NCBI RefSeq assembly: GCF_001591385.1
Contig: NZ_BCUU01000010.1
Span: 22,966-86,965, forward strand
Source: Variovorax soli NBRC 106424
GTDB lineage: Bacteria; Pseudomonadota; Gammaproteobacteria; Burkholderiales; Burkholderiaceae_C
Reading direction: 5' to 3'
Length of the DNA: 64,000 nt
The position numbers and the translations under genes were made by a program. Below are positions 17,404-30,196 of the stretch, in pieces (within the stretch, counting starts at the first letter, position 1; each line of letters begins with the position of its first letter). Under the pieces are notes generated by a model. The model was given only the letters and a program-made list of their open reading frames with translations. It did not search any database and was not told where the DNA came from.

Positions 17404-20400
17404 ATGAACTTCCCTGCCTTTCGACTCGCTCTCGCGACCCTGGCGGCGCTTTCACTGCATTCGCGGGCGGCCGCTGAAGACATCGACCTGTATTCGGCCA
17501 ACGCAAGCGGCGCGGCGCCCAATGTGCTGTTCTATCTCGACAACAGCTCGAACTGGTCGAACAACAGCCAGGCCTGGGCGTATGCCGACGTTCGCGCGAA
17601 ATGCGGCAGCTACAGCGCCTCGGCGAAGGCGACCTGCGAACGGTACGTCGACCAAGTCTTCGGCAGCGAAACCAAGTTGGTGCAGGGGGACGTCGAGATT
17701 CGGGCGCTGAGGCTCGTGCTCAACGAACTCGCATGCAGTCCGCCGGCCGGCACCACCGCGCTGAACGTGAACGTCGGTCTGATGATGTTCAGTCCGAGCG
17801 GAACCGGCACTGTAGACGGCAGCAACGTGTCGGGCTACATCCGGCACGAGATCAAGCCACTGAGCACGCAGTGCGCAGACACAAACGTCCTTACGTCGCT
17901 GGTGGCCGACCTGAACGCCGCCGACACCAACTCCCCGGCTTACAAGAGCAATTCTTCGGCGTCCTACAGCTTTGCCCTCTATGAAGCCTTCAAGTACTTT
18001 GGTGGTTATTCGCGGCCGGACCTGATTGTTTCCGGCTCCGGCGCGACGGCGGGCTCGCCGACAGGTCGTACGGGGTTCGGCCCGGACCGCTACGGCAATG
18101 CAACCGATCTGGAGGATCGCAATGCCTTCACGGACACCACCGCCAAGGCAACCTACAAGAGTCCCATCACTGGTACGAACACCTGCGGAAAGAACTTCAT
18201 CATCCTGATCGGCAATACGTGGCCGAACCAGGAAGGCGACGTCAACACGAACGCAACGCCGTATCCCACGGAAACACTGATGTCGCGGCTGACTTATGAC
18301 CCCGGCTACCAGATTTATCCGGTGCCCTTGCCGAACAGCGAGAAATCCAACGTCCGTTTTGCCGACGAGTGGGCCAGGTTTCTCTACAGCACCGACGTAA
18401 GCCCCGTCGAAGGACAGCAGAACGTCCAGACCTTCACGATCGATGTCTACAACAAGTCGCAAGACATGAAGCAGGCGAAACTGCTTCAAACAATGGCCGC
18501 GGTTGGCCGTGGCCTTCCGCCCAGCGACTACGCCGGCGGCTACTTTTCCGTTGGGGGCGACCTACTGGCGTTGATCAACGCGCTCAAGGAGACGCTGCTC
18601 CAGATCGCTTCGGTCAACAGCGTGTTCGCTTCGGCCTCGTTGCCGGTGAGTGTGAATGCGCAGGGCACTTTCTTGAACCAGGTCTTCATGGGCGTCTTCC
18701 GGCCTGACGGCCAGGCCATGCAGCGCTGGGCCGGAAACATGAAGCAGTACCAGTTCCAAAGGACCCCCGACGGCAGCAGCCTGTACCTGGCCGATGCCAA
18801 GAAAGCGCCCGCGGTCGATTCGTCGAGCGGTTTCATTCTCAATTGCGCTGCGAGCTTCTGGACGCATGACAGCGGCACGTACTGGCAAAGCGTGACCGGA
18901 ACAAAATCGAGTTGCGACAGGGTCAACGGCACGGTGGACTACACCGGGTTGAACAAATACTCCGACCTACCCGATGGACCGCTCGTCGAACGGGGCGGGA
19001 GTGGCCAGATGCTGCGTGATCTGGGGCATGCCTCCCGCAACATCCGCACCTGCCCGGACAGCTTGTGCGCTTCCATCGTTGACTTCAACTCGACGAACGT
19101 GACGATCCCCGGCGGCCTGAGCAAGGGCACCGACAGCGAAAGCTTGGTCAATTGGGTGCGCGGCCAGAACGTCGGCGACGGAAACAACACGTTCGACACC
19201 AGCGGCAATCTGGTCACCACCACCTACTCTACAAAGGATTCGAGCACAGGCGTCGTGACAGCGGGGCCCGTCACGCGGCCGACGGTGCATGGCGAAGTGG
19301 TCCACTCGCGGCCGCTCGCGGTGAACTACGGCTCAGGCACCTCGGATGACGTGGTGGTGTTCTACGGTGCTGGCGACGGCATGTTGCACGCCGTCAACGG
19401 CAACCAAAACAGCACCGGCGCCGGCAACGAGTTGTGGGCCTTCATTGCGCCCGAACACTGGAGCAGCACCGACAGCACGGGTTCCTGGAATCTACTGGAT
19501 CGGGTCCGCTCGAACTACCCGCTCATCAAATATCCCGGCGTGACGGCCACCGGCGCCGCGCCAAAGACCTATTTCTTCGACGGCTCCATCGGCGGCTACC
19601 AGGAACTGAACAATGGCGTGCTGAGCAAACTGTGGATCTACCCGACCATGCGTCGTGGCGGACGCGCCGTCTATGCCTTCGATGCCACGAAGAAACCCGG
19701 CACTGGGACCAATCAACCGACGCTGCTGTGGAAATTCAGCAGCACGGATAGCGCCAGCCTGGGCCAGACGTGGTCCACGCCGGTGGCCATGCGCGTGAAG
19801 ATCGGCACGGCCACGCAGACTCTGGTCGCCTTCGGCGCTGGCTACGACACGTGCGAAGACGGCGCCGCCACTGCGTGCGACACGGTCACGCAAGGGCGCG
19901 GCATTTTCGTGATGGATGCGCACGACGGCAAGACGGCCACGGCCAACTACCGCTTCTTCGATCCGGGCTCGACGGCCGGCCGTTTCGTCGCCGATCTGAC
20001 CGTGGTGGATGCCAATGGCGACGGCATCATTGACCTGATCTACGCGGTAGACACACGCGGCAACATCTGGCGTATCAACACCACGGACCCGAACAACGCG
20101 TACGCGAGCTACAGCAGTATCAATAGTTGGCCCATCAACAAGATCGCGGCCGTGGGTGACTGGACCAAGGCCTCGGAACGTCGCAAGTTCATGTATGCGC
20201 CGAGCGTCGTCATGCTGGGTAAGCAAGCCACCATCCTGGTGGGCACGGGCGATCGCGAGAAACCCCTTGCAACGGACAGTTCCGCCTCGGTCAACAACCG
20301 CTTCTACGGCATTCGCGACGACATCACCAAGACCGGCGAAACGAGTGGCAGCACAAGCATCCCTGCCCCCACACTCGTGATCGGCTATGGAAGCAACGAC

Positions 20401-20862
20401 GAGTTGGCCAGCGCAAACCAACTGCAGAACGCGACCGGCAGCACCGCGTCGGTCAACCCGACGACCATGAAGAAGTACGGCTGGTACTTGAATCTGTTCA
20501 CCACGACCACACCCTATGAACAGGTCGTGACCACGCCACTGACCATCGGAGGACAGACATACTTCAGCACCTTCCAGGCCAACACCGGCAACACGTGCAA
20601 GTTGGGTTCGGGACGCGCCTATACGGTGGACTTCCAGACCGGGGCGATCCAACTGAACTCGAAAAATAGGTACGCGCCGGATGACTACGCTTCCCAGGCC
20701 ATTCCGCCCTCGCCTGTCGGTGGTGTGGTCTCCATCGACGGACAGAACGTTCCGTTCTGCATCGGTTGTGCGGGTCCGACCGTCTTGTCCCCGAAGAGGA
20801 TCACTCCCAACGTCGATCCTCGTCGCAAGCCGGTCTATCGCTACCAGAAGATCGACAGCTAA
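17404..20862 (+). CDS. pilY1: PilY1/PilC-type pilus tip adhesin
   Basis: Large exported protein of 1152 residues that sits at the type IV pilus tip and controls extension, retraction and surface adhesion. A signal peptide (MNFPAFRLALATLAALSLHSRAAA) leads into APNVLFYLDNSSNW, the entry of the VWA-like N-domain, where D-x-S is only partly MIDAS-like. The C-terminal half is the PilC beta-propeller, beginning near VVHSRPLAVNYG and VVVFYGAGDGMLHAVNG. It carries the calcium loop DANGDGIID at 869-877, equivalent to the loop needed for PilY1 function, followed by LIYAVDTRGNIWRI. It is last in the minor pilin operon. Length is normal (1000-1200). Confidence 0.93.
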   Translation: MNFPAFRLALATLAALSLHSRAAAEDIDLYSANASGAAPNVLFYLDNSSNWSNNSQAWAYADVRAKCGSYSASAKATCERYVDQVFGSETKLVQGDVEIRALRLVLNELACSPPAGTTALNVNVGLMMFSPSGTGTVDGSNVSGYIRHEIKPLSTQCADTNVLTSLVADLNAADTNSPAYKSNSSASYSFALYEAFKYFGGYSRPDLIVSGSGATAGSPTGRTGFGPDRYGNATDLEDRNAFTDTTAKATYKSPITGTNTCGKNFIILIGNTWPNQEGDVNTNATPYPTETLMSRLTYDPGYQIYPVPLPNSEKSNVRFADEWARFLYSTDVSPVEGQQNVQTFTIDVYNKSQDMKQAKLLQTMAAVGRGLPPSDYAGGYFSVGGDLLALINALKETLLQIASVNSVFASASLPVSVNAQGTFLNQVFMGVFRPDGQAMQRWAGNMKQYQFQRTPDGSSLYLADAKKAPAVDSSSGFILNCAASFWTHDSGTYWQSVTGTKSSCDRVNGTVDYTGLNKYSDLPDGPLVERGGSGQMLRDLGHASRNIRTCPDSLCASIVDFNSTNVTIPGGLSKGTDSESLVNWVRGQNVGDGNNTFDTSGNLVTTTYSTKDSSTGVVTAGPVTRPTVHGEVVHSRPLAVNYGSGTSDDVVVFYGAGDGMLHAVNGNQNSTGAGNELWAFIAPEHWSSTDSTGSWNLLDRVRSNYPLIKYPGVTATGAAPKTYFFDGSIGGYQELNNGVLSKLWIYPTMRRGGRAVYAFDATKKPGTGTNQPTLLWKFSSTDSASLGQTWSTPVAMRVKIGTATQTLVAFGAGYDTCEDGAATACDTVTQGRGIFVMDAHDGKTATANYRFFDPGSTAGRFVADLTVVDANGDGIIDLIYAVDTRGNIWRINTTDPNNAYASYSSINSWPINKIAAVGDWTKASERRKFMYAPSVVMLGKQATILVGTGDREKPLATDSSASVNNRFYGIRDDITKTGETSGSTSIPAPTLVIGYGSNDELASANQLQNATGSTASVNPTTMKKYGWYLNLFTTTTPYEQVVTTPLTIGGQTYFSTFQANTGNTCKLGSGRAYTVDFQTGAIQLNSKNRYAPDDYASQAIPPSPVGGVVSIDGQNVPFCIGCAGPTVLSPKRITPNVDPRRKPVYRYQKIDS

Positions 20863-20994
20863 CGATTCGGAATCCGCTCTGCCCAGAACGAGCGTATGCT
20901 GCTGCGCGCCGAGCTTGCCCAGATCACCGCGGCGCATCGGGGAATTCACGCCGCACGCGAACATCCGGCTGCTCGCCAGCGTCAGCTTCCGGCT

Positions 20995-23157
<2,163 letters not shown>

Positions 23158-23191
23158 GTCCCACATCCGATTGCCACAGGAGCCCTCTTCC

Positions 23192-24646
23192 ATGCGCATC
23201 TTCAGTGCCTCCCTCGCCACCGAAACCAACACCTTCGGTCCCATGCCCACGGGCCTGGCCTCGTTCCGCGAACGCGGCTACTTCCCGGCGGGCCAGCATC
23301 CGGACAACCTGACGCTGTTCTCCGGCCCGCTGTGGGCGGCGCGCCTGCGCGGCAAGGACCAGGGCTGGACGCTCATCGAAGGCATGGTGGCCGCGGCCCA
23401 GCCCAGCGGCATCACCACGCGCCACGCCTACGAGTCGCTGCGCGAAGAACTGCTGGCCGACCTGAAGGCCGCCCTGCCGGTGGACGTGGTGCTGCTGGGT
23501 CTGCACGGCGCCATGGTGGCAGACGGCTACGACGACTGCGAGGGCGACCTGCTGCAGCGCGTGCGCGCCATCGTCGGCCCGGACACCGTCGTGGGCGCCG
23601 AACTCGATCCGCACTGCCACGTCACGCCCGAGATGGTGGACAACGCCAACCTGCTCATCACCTTCAAGGAATACCCGCACACCGACGTGCTCGAACGCGG
23701 TCTGGAGCTGGTCGACCTGTGCGTGGCCGCCGCGCAGAAGAAGATCCGCCCCGTGGCCGCCGTCGTGGACACCGGCATCATCGTCACCGTCCATACCTCG
23801 CGCGATCCGGCACGCAGCTTCGTGGCGCGCATGCAGTCGCTCGAGGGCAAGGAGGGCGTGCTCTCCATCTCCCTGGCGCACGGCTTCAGCTGGGGCGACG
23901 TGCCCGGCATGGGCACCAAGATGCTGGTCTACACCGACGGCAACGCGCAGCAGGCACAGGCCCTCGCGCGCCAGCTGGCCGACGAAGTCATCGCCATGCG
24001 CGATGCGCTCACGGTGCACTACCCCGACATCGACACCGCGCTCGATGAAGCGCTGGCTTTCCGGGGCGGCCCGGTGGTGATGGCCGACGGCGCCGACAAC
24101 CCCGGCGGTGGCGCCGCCAGCGATTCCACCTTCGTGCTGCAGCGCATGCTCGAGCGCGGCATCGGCAACGCCGCCCTCGGCCCGCTGTGGGACCCCATCG
24201 CCGTTCGCATCGCCTTCGAGGCCGGCGAAGGCGCCAAGCTGCAGATCCGCATCGGCGGCAAGATCAGCCCGCTGTCGGGCCAGCCGCTGGACCTGGACTG
24301 CACCGTCAAGGCGCTCAAGCGCGACCTGGTGATGACCGGCCTGGCCGGCACGCCCGTGCCCATGGGCGACTGCGCGCTGGTCGAGGCCGGCGGCATCGAG
24401 ATCGTGCTCATCACCCTGCGCAACCAGGCCATGGGCACCGACCTGTTCACGCAGCTGGGCTGCGACCTGGCCGCCAAGCGGCTGATCGTGGTGAAGTCCT
24501 CGCAGCACTTCTACGCCTCCTTCTCGCAGGTGGGCAAGCACGTGATCTACGTGGCCGCGCCCGGCGCCGTGACGCTGGACCTGAGCACCTTGCCCTACCG
24601 GAAGATCCAGCGCCCCAAGTGGCCCATGGACGCGCTGCCCGCCTGA
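23192..24646 (+). CDS. M81 family metallopeptidase (MlrC-like)
   Basis: Zinc-type hydrolase of 484 residues in the MlrC family, named from microcystin degradation; most members are of unknown substrate. The start ATG 23192 has AGGAG ten bases upstream. N-terminal domain signatures are FSASLATETNTFGPMPTG, LLGLHGAMVADGYDDCEGDLL, ELDPHCHVT and FKEYPHTDVLERG, which carry the likely metal ligands. The C-terminal domain begins near PVVMADGADNPGGGAASD and ends with VKSSQHFYASF. No signal peptide, so it is cytoplasmic. It lies between the oxidase and the peptide ABC transporter, so it probably cleaves the imported compound. Amidase activity on small modified peptides is a reasonable guess. Confidence 0.88.
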   Translation: MRIFSASLATETNTFGPMPTGLASFRERGYFPAGQHPDNLTLFSGPLWAARLRGKDQGWTLIEGMVAAAQPSGITTRHAYESLREELLADLKAALPVDVVLLGLHGAMVADGYDDCEGDLLQRVRAIVGPDTVVGAELDPHCHVTPEMVDNANLLITFKEYPHTDVLERGLELVDLCVAAAQKKIRPVAAVVDTGIIVTVHTSRDPARSFVARMQSLEGKEGVLSISLAHGFSWGDVPGMGTKMLVYTDGNAQQAQALARQLADEVIAMRDALTVHYPDIDTALDEALAFRGGPVVMADGADNPGGGAASDSTFVLQRMLERGIGNAALGPLWDPIAVRIAFEAGEGAKLQIRIGGKISPLSGQPLDLDCTVKALKRDLVMTGLAGTPVPMGDCALVEAGGIEIVLITLRNQAMGTDLFTQLGCDLAAKRLIVVKSSQHFYASFSQVGKHVIYVAAPGAVTLDLSTLPYRKIQRPKWPMDALPA

Positions 24647-24692
24647 CCTCCCTTCCTTTCTCCTTCCTCTTCGACCCACCGGAGTTCCGACG

Positions 24693-26279
24693 ATGAAACG
24701 ACGCACGCTCGCCGCCCTGGCCGCCTTCGGCGCCCTGACCCTGGGAGGCATCGGCTTCCCGGCCCAGGCCCAGACACCGCCCAAGACGCTGCGCATGGTG
24801 GCGCATGCCGACCTGAAGATCCTCGACCCGACCTTCACCACGGCCTACATCTCGCGCAACTTCGGCTACATGGTCTACGACACGCTGTTCTCGCAGGATG
24901 CGAGCGGCAAGCCGCAGCCGCAGATGGTGGAGAAGTTCACCCAGTCGCCCGATGGCAAGCAGTGGAGCTTCACGCTGCGCCCGGGCCTGAAGTTCTCCGA
25001 CGGCACGCCCGTCACCTCGGCCGACGCCATCGCCTCGCTGCTGCGCTGGACCGGGCGCGACAGCCTGGGCCGCGCCCTGGCGGCCAACGGCGCCGACTGG
25101 AAGGCGGTGGACGCGCGCACCTTCACGCTGACGCTGGCGCAACCCTTCGGCATGGTGCTGGAGGCCCTCGCCAAGCCCTCGGGCTACCCCGCCTTCATCC
25201 TGCCCGAGCGGCTGGCCAAGCTGCCCACCACGGCCCCCATGACCGAGGTGCTGGGCTCCGGCCCCTACGTCTTCAAGCGCGACGAATGGGTGCCGGGCAA
25301 CAAGGCCGTGTTCGTGCGCAATGCCCAGTACGTGCCGCGCACCGAGCCGGTGAATGGCCTTTCGGGCAGCAAGAAGAGCAACTTCGAGCGCGTCGAATGG
25401 CTCTACCTGCCCGATGCCAACAGCGCCGTGGCCGCCCTGCAGCGCGGCGAGGTCGACCTGCTCGAACAGCTGCCGCCCGACTACATCGCACCGCTGCGCG
25501 CCGACAGCAACGTGAAGGTGGGCAGCTCCGGCGCCTACGAGGCCTTCCTGGTGCTCAACCACCTGCACGCGCCCTTCGACAACATCAAGGCGCGCCAGGC
25601 CTTCCAGATGGCCGTGAACCAGGAGCGCTTCGTCGCCGCCATGGGCTACCCGGCCGACATGCGCAAGTCCTACTGCCACACCTTCTTCATCTGCGGCAGC
25701 CCCAACGACACCGGCGCGGGTTCGCAGCCCTGGGCCAAGGCCGACGTGGCCAAGGCCAAGGCGCTGCTGGCCGAGTCGGGCTACAAGGGCGAGAAGGTGG
25801 TTCTGCTGGTGCCCACCGACATCACCTACCTCAACGCGCTCGCGCTCATGGCCGCCCAGACGCTCAAGAGCATCGGCGTGAACGTGGACATGCAGTCCAT
25901 GGACTGGGCCTCCATCGGCGCGCGCCGCGCCAAGCGCGACGCACCGGCGGCCGGCGGCTGGAACGTGTACGTGACGGTGGCCGGCGAGTTCGATGCCAAC
26001 TCGCCCATCACCAACGCCTACCTCAGCCCCGCGTGCGGCAACTCGCTGCCCGGCTGGCCGTGCGACAAGGAACTGGACGCGCTGCGTGCCGCCTGGCTGC
26101 AGTCCAGCGATGCCGCCACGCGCAAGCAGCGCCTGGACGCCTTCCAGACGCGCGCCTTCGAGGCCGTGCCCTACATCAACGCCGGCCAGTATTCGGCCGC
26201 CTTCGCCGCGCGCAGCAGCCTGAAGGGCGTGGACAAGCTCTGGGGCGGCATGCCCGTCGTCTGGGCGCTGGATAAGTAA
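24693..26279 (+). CDS. ABC transporter periplasmic substrate-binding protein, family 5 (oligopeptide type)
   Basis: Periplasmic receptor of a Dpp/Opp-type importer. The 528 residues start with a signal peptide (MKRRTLAALAAFGALTLGGIGFPAQAQ). The mature part begins KTLRMVAHADLKILDPTFTTAYISRNFGYMVYDTLF, the usual SBP_bac_5 opening, followed by LRPGLKFSDGTPVTSADAIASLLRW. SD GGAG lies nine bases before the ATG. Two permeases and two ATPases follow in the same direction. The ligand, by context, is a peptide or N-acyl-amino acid, not proven by sequence. Confidence 0.9.
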   Translation: MKRRTLAALAAFGALTLGGIGFPAQAQTPPKTLRMVAHADLKILDPTFTTAYISRNFGYMVYDTLFSQDASGKPQPQMVEKFTQSPDGKQWSFTLRPGLKFSDGTPVTSADAIASLLRWTGRDSLGRALAANGADWKAVDARTFTLTLAQPFGMVLEALAKPSGYPAFILPERLAKLPTTAPMTEVLGSGPYVFKRDEWVPGNKAVFVRNAQYVPRTEPVNGLSGSKKSNFERVEWLYLPDANSAVAALQRGEVDLLEQLPPDYIAPLRADSNVKVGSSGAYEAFLVLNHLHAPFDNIKARQAFQMAVNQERFVAAMGYPADMRKSYCHTFFICGSPNDTGAGSQPWAKADVAKAKALLAESGYKGEKVVLLVPTDITYLNALALMAAQTLKSIGVNVDMQSMDWASIGARRAKRDAPAAGGWNVYVTVAGEFDANSPITNAYLSPACGNSLPGWPCDKELDALRAAWLQSSDAATRKQRLDAFQTRAFEAVPYINAGQYSAAFAARSSLKGVDKLWGGMPVVWALDK

Positions 26280-26303
26280 GGCAACGCGCCCGCGACTCGC
26301 ACC

Positions 26304-27239
26304 ATGAGCTACGTCCTGCGCCGCCTTGTCGCCACGCTGCCGGTCATGGCGGTGGTGGCGGTCGTGGTCTTCCTGCTGATTCACCTCTCGCCGGGCGACC
26401 CGGCGGCGCTCATCGCCGGCGACCTGGCCACCGAGGACGACATCCGCCGCCTGCGCGAAGCGCTGGGGCTGAACCTGCCGATCTGGCAGCAGTTCCTGAT
26501 CTGGCTGGGCAAGCTGGCCACGGGCGACCTGGGCACCTCCATCTTCACCCAGGTGCCGGTGACCACGCTGCTCGGGCAGCGCCTGGAGCCCACGCTGGCC
26601 ATTGCGCTCCTGACCATGCTGCTCACCATCCTGGTGGCCGTGCCGCTGGGCACGCTGGCCGCGTACCGCGCCGGCAGCTGGATCGACCGGCTGGTGATGG
26701 TGTTCGCCGTGCTCGCCTTCTCGGTGCCGGCCTTCCTGGTGGGCTACCTGCTGGTCTATGCCTTTGCCATCCAGCTGCCGTGGTTCCCGGTGCAGGGCTA
26801 CGTCAGCATCAGCGAGGGCCTGGGCCCCTGGCTGCGCAGTGTCGCCCTGCCCTGCATCAACCTCGCGCTGGTCTACATCGCCCTGGTCACGCGGATGACG
26901 CGCGCCACCGTGATGGAAGTGCTGCACGAGGACTACATCCGCACCGCCCGCGCCAAAGGCCTGGGCGTGCTGCCGGTGCTGGGGCACGCGCTGCGCAATG
27001 CGGCCGTGCCCATCGCCACCACGGTGGGCGTGGGCATCGCGCTGCTGATCGGCGGCGTGGTCGTCACCGAGACCGTGTTCGCCATTCCCGGCGTGGGCCG
27101 GCTGGTGGTCGACTCGGTGCAGCGCCACGACTATCCGGTGATCCAGAGCGTGCTGCTGCTGTCGGCCGGCGTGTATGTCCTGATCAACCTGCTGATCGAC
27201 CTCAGCTACCGCCTGTTCGATCCGCGAATCAGGTACTGA
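26304..27239 (+). CDS. Peptide-type ABC transporter permease (DppB-like)
   Basis: First inner-membrane permease of the importer, 311 residues with six hydrophobic segments. MSYVLRRLVATLPVMAVVAVVVFLLIHLSPGDPA is the standard DppB/OppB start. The cytoplasmic EAA loop is EDYIRTARAKGLGVLPVLGHALRNAAVPI, which docks on the ATPases. It ends YRLFDPRIRY, the usual family tail. The stop is directly followed by the ATG of the second permease with no spacer. Confidence 0.92.
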   Translation: MSYVLRRLVATLPVMAVVAVVVFLLIHLSPGDPAALIAGDLATEDDIRRLREALGLNLPIWQQFLIWLGKLATGDLGTSIFTQVPVTTLLGQRLEPTLAIALLTMLLTILVAVPLGTLAAYRAGSWIDRLVMVFAVLAFSVPAFLVGYLLVYAFAIQLPWFPVQGYVSISEGLGPWLRSVALPCINLALVYIALVTRMTRATVMEVLHEDYIRTARAKGLGVLPVLGHALRNAAVPIATTVGVGIALLIGGVVVTETVFAIPGVGRLVVDSVQRHDYPVIQSVLLLSAGVYVLINLLIDLSYRLFDPRIRY

Positions 27240-28145
27240 ATGGGCCGCGACATGTCTTCCCTTCCCCTGGACAACCACAGCGCCGCCGCGCCGGCCGACG
27301 AGGTGCCCTTCGTGCCGCCGCGCTGGCGCTGGGCGCGCAAGCACCCCACGCTGATCCTCGGCGCGCTGCTGCTGATCGTCGTGGCCGCCGTTGCGCTGGC
27401 CGCGCCCTGGATCGCCACGCACGATCCGCAGGACATCGACCCGCTCACCCGCATGCAGCCGCCCTCGTCCGAGCACTGGTTCGGCACCGACGCGCTGGGG
27501 CGCGACGTGTTCAGCCGCGCCGTCTGGGGCGGGCGCGTCTCGCTGGTGGTGGGCATCAGCGTGGCCGTGGTGTCCACGCTGCTGGGCGTGGTGCTGGGCC
27601 TGGCGGCGGGCTTCGTGCGCCGCGTGGACGGCTTCGTCATGCGCATCATGGACGGCCTGATGGCCATCCCCGGCATCCTGCTGGCCATTGCGCTGATGGC
27701 CGTGACGCGCGCCAGCCTCACCACCGTGGTGGTCGCCATCATCGTGCCCGAGGTGCCGCGCGTGGTGCGCCTGGTGCGCTCGCTCGCCCTCACCCTGCGC
27801 GAGCAGCTCTTCGTCGAGGCGGCCCATGCGGTGGGCACGCGCCTGCCGGTGATATTGCTGCGCCACGTGCTGCCCAACATGGTGGCGCCGCTGGTGGTGC
27901 AGGCCACCTTCATCGCCGCCTCGGCGGTGCTGTACGAAGCGGCGCTGTCCTTCCTGGGCGTAGGGGTGCCGCCCGTCACGCCCAGCTGGGGAAACATGAT
28001 GGCCGAGGGCCGCAACTTCGTGGCCGTGGCCTTCCACATCATTCTCTATCCCGGCCTGCTGCTGGCCGCCACGGTGCTGGCCATCAACCTGCTGGGCGAC
28101 GGCCTGCGCGATGCGCTCGACCCGCGACTGGCGCGGCAACTCTGA
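27240..28145 (+). CDS. Peptide-type ABC transporter permease (DppC-like)
   Basis: Second permease, 301 residues. The N-terminal tail (MGRDMSSLPLDNHSAAAPADE) is hydrophilic; ATG 27252 is an alternative start. HPTLILGALLLIVVAAVALAAPWI is the first helix, SEHWFGTDALGRDVFSRAVWGGRVSL is the classic DppC region, and EQLFVEAAHAVGTRLPVILLRHVLPN is the EAA loop. The C-terminus ends in NLLGDGLRDALDPRLARQL, typical for the family. It follows DppB directly. Confidence 0.92.
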   Translation: MGRDMSSLPLDNHSAAAPADEVPFVPPRWRWARKHPTLILGALLLIVVAAVALAAPWIATHDPQDIDPLTRMQPPSSEHWFGTDALGRDVFSRAVWGGRVSLVVGISVAVVSTLLGVVLGLAAGFVRRVDGFVMRIMDGLMAIPGILLAIALMAVTRASLTTVVVAIIVPEVPRVVRLVRSLALTLREQLFVEAAHAVGTRLPVILLRHVLPNMVAPLVVQATFIAASAVLYEAALSFLGVGVPPVTPSWGNMMAEGRNFVAVAFHIILYPGLLLAATVLAINLLGDGLRDALDPRLARQL

Positions 28146-28148
28146 AAA

Positions 28149-29179
<1,031 letters not shown>

Positions 29180-29183
<4 letters not shown>

Positions 29184-30163
29184 CGCCCGACCACACCCTC
29201 TTGCGCGTCGAAGACCTGCGCAAGCACTACGTCGCACCGCGCCGCTGGCTCGCCAGGCCGCAGCCGGCGGTGCAGGCGGTGGACGGCGTGTCCTTCACCG
29301 TGGCCCGCGGCGAGACGCTCTCGCTCGTGGGCGAATCGGGCTGCGGCAAGACCACCACCGCCAAGTCGGTCATGCGGCTGATCGAGCCCACGGCCGGCAC
29401 CGTGCAGCTGGACGGCGAAGACCTGCTCAAGCTCAGCCCGGGCCAGATGCGCGAGCGCCGGCGCGACGTGCAGATCATCTTCCAGGACCCGTATGCCTCG
29501 CTCAGCCCGCGCCTGACAGCCGGCGAGATCGTGGCCGAGCCGCTGCGCAACTTCGGCAGGCAGACGGCGGCCGAGCGGCGCGAGCGCGTGCAGTGGCTGT
29601 TCGCCAAGGTGGGCCTGCGGCCCGAGGCCATCGACAAGTACCCCCACGAATTCTCCGGCGGCCAGCGCCAGCGGCTGGGCATTGCGCGCGCACTCGCGGT
29701 GCAGCCCAAGCTCATCGTCTGCGACGAGCCGGTGTCGGCGCTCGACGTGTCGGTGCAGGCACAGGTGGTCAACCTGCTGATGGACCTGCAGGCCGAGTTC
29801 GGCATCGCCTACCTGTTCGTGGCGCACGACCTCTCGGTGGTGCGGCACATCAGCCACCGCGTGGCCGTGATGTACCTGGGCCGCATCGTCGAACTGGCCG
29901 ACCGCGACACGCTCTTCAACGCGCCGCGCCACCCCTACACGCAGATCCTGCTGTCGGCGGTGCCGGTGCCCAACCCGCGTACGCCGGCGCAGCGCATGCT
30001 GCTGCAGGGCGATCCGCCCAGCCCGGCCAACCCGCCCTCGGGCTGCCGCTTCCACACGCGCTGCCCGCTGGCGCAGCCCGTGTGCAAGGAGCGCGCGCCC
30101 GAATTGTCCCCGCGCGAAACCACCGGACCCGGCGAACACCGCGTGGCCTGCCATTTCCGCTGA
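29180..30163 (+). CDS. Peptide-type ABC transporter ATPase (DppF-like)
   Basis: Second ATPase, 327 residues. Walker [14 protein letters not shown], signature [15 protein letters not shown], Walker [15 protein letters not shown] and switch FVAHDLSVV are all intact. The typical oligo_HPY C-terminus [18 protein letters not shown] holds the Cys residues seen in DppF. It overlaps the DppD gene by four bases. It completes a five-component importer. The D-aminoacylase gene follows after 33 bases. Confidence 0.93.
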
Positions 30164-30196
30164 AGACCTGGCGGCCCACTCACCCCTGGAGACCTC

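Noticed and set aside
20863..20994. Possible small gene or terminator after pilY1
   Set aside because: No Shine-Dalgarno plus start, and no stable hairpin with T run was recognised.
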